This document shows positions 63,941-64,000 of a DNA stretch of 64,000 nucleotides, piece by piece. Position numbers and translations under genes: made by a program. Under the pieces are notes generated by a model. It was not told where the DNA came from. It ran no database searches and saw only the letters and a program-made list of their open reading frames with translations. Location: assembly GCA_020052415.1 (NCBI GenBank), contig JAGVPB010000076.1, positions 18,577-82,576 on the forward strand, given 5' to 3'. Position 1 is the stretch's first letter. Each line of letters opens with the position of its first letter. The DNA comes from Bacteroidales bacterium. Its GTDB lineage: Bacteria; Bacteroidota; Bacteroidia; Bacteroidales; JAADJA01.

Positions 63941-63968
63941 TTCCTCTCCGCCGGCTGGCGGATCGGAA
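63941..63968. repeat. GC-rich palindromic intergenic element
   Basis: TTCC-TC-TCCGCC-GGCT-GGCGGA-TC-GGAA: nested arms TCCGCC (63947-63952) and GGCGGA (63957-63962) plus outer TTCC/GGAA. The sequence resembles a common interspersed GC-rich hairpin of Bacteroidota. It follows the pigment cluster's last gene by about 100 bp and could act as a 3' stop for the transcript. Confidence 0.7.
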
Positions 63969-64000
63969 TGACATGAATGTGAGTCTATTGGAATTGGGGA

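Overview
The window comes from a bacterium of the phylum Bacteroidota, most likely an environmental Bacteroidales or Cytophagales relative. The evidence is eight complete secreted proteins, plus one deleted remnant, with C-terminal type IX secretion (T9SS) sorting domains, Bacteroidota-type TAnnTTTG promoter elements, low GC content, and an aryl-polyene/flexirubin-type pigment cluster whose aromatic amino acid lyase resembles that of Flavobacterium. I saw no tRNA, rRNA or CRISPR array.

Region 1 (1-12.9 kb, mostly minus strand) is a leucine/isovalerate degradation locus: acyl-CoA dehydrogenase, both subunits of a biotin-dependent methylcrotonyl-CoA carboxylase, methylglutaconyl-CoA hydratase, an HMG-CoA-lyase-like enzyme and acetoacetyl-CoA synthetase. 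Together they could take isovaleryl-CoA to acetyl-CoA and acetoacetyl-CoA. A MntA/HepT toxin-antitoxin pair and one T9SS secreted protein sit inside the locus, and a broken HEPN gene lies at the left edge. The lyase has Gln where HMG-CoA lyases have the catalytic Cys. An MBL-fold hydrolase gene ends the region.

Region 2 (13-26.9 kb, minus strand) encodes four large secreted proteins: two gingipain-type (C25) cysteine peptidases, a protease-free paralogue of their adhesin part, and a BNR/sialidase-like protein with a GEVED domain. Three of the four are followed by convincing hairpins.

Region 3 (27.4-63.8 kb, plus strand) is an aryl-polyene cluster in blocks. It opens with a GT2-DUF2062 protein, a 1276-residue MMPL-acyltransferase-methyltransferase fusion, a CrtI-like FAD oxidoreductase, a C45-type Ntn hydrolase and an AMP ligase. 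It resumes with an ammonia-lyase, FabG, ketosynthase, ACP and LpxL-type acyltransferase, and closes with a thioesterase, a second ketosynthase, a Cys-less ketosynthase-like protein, a polysaccharide deacetylase, a LolA-like protein, a lipoprotein and a FabZ-like hot-dog protein. Three accessory blocks interrupt it: a two-gene RecQ-phosphoribosyltransferase/DprA module (32.6-35.8 kb), an island of T9SS proteins with an orphan response regulator (40.5-51.5 kb), and a YadA-head-like T9SS protein (57-59 kb).

The strongest candidate for a poorly described system is the RecQ-ComF fusion translationally coupled to a DprA homologue, a likely genome-defence or DNA-uptake module. Other notable signals are an active/inactive pair of caspase-like proteins whose C-termini look gene-converted, a secreted-protein gene collapsed by deletion at a short homology, four arrays of 7-bp tandem repeats (one in frame in a deacetylase gene, where unit gain or loss would shift the frame), and several palindromic intergenic elements.
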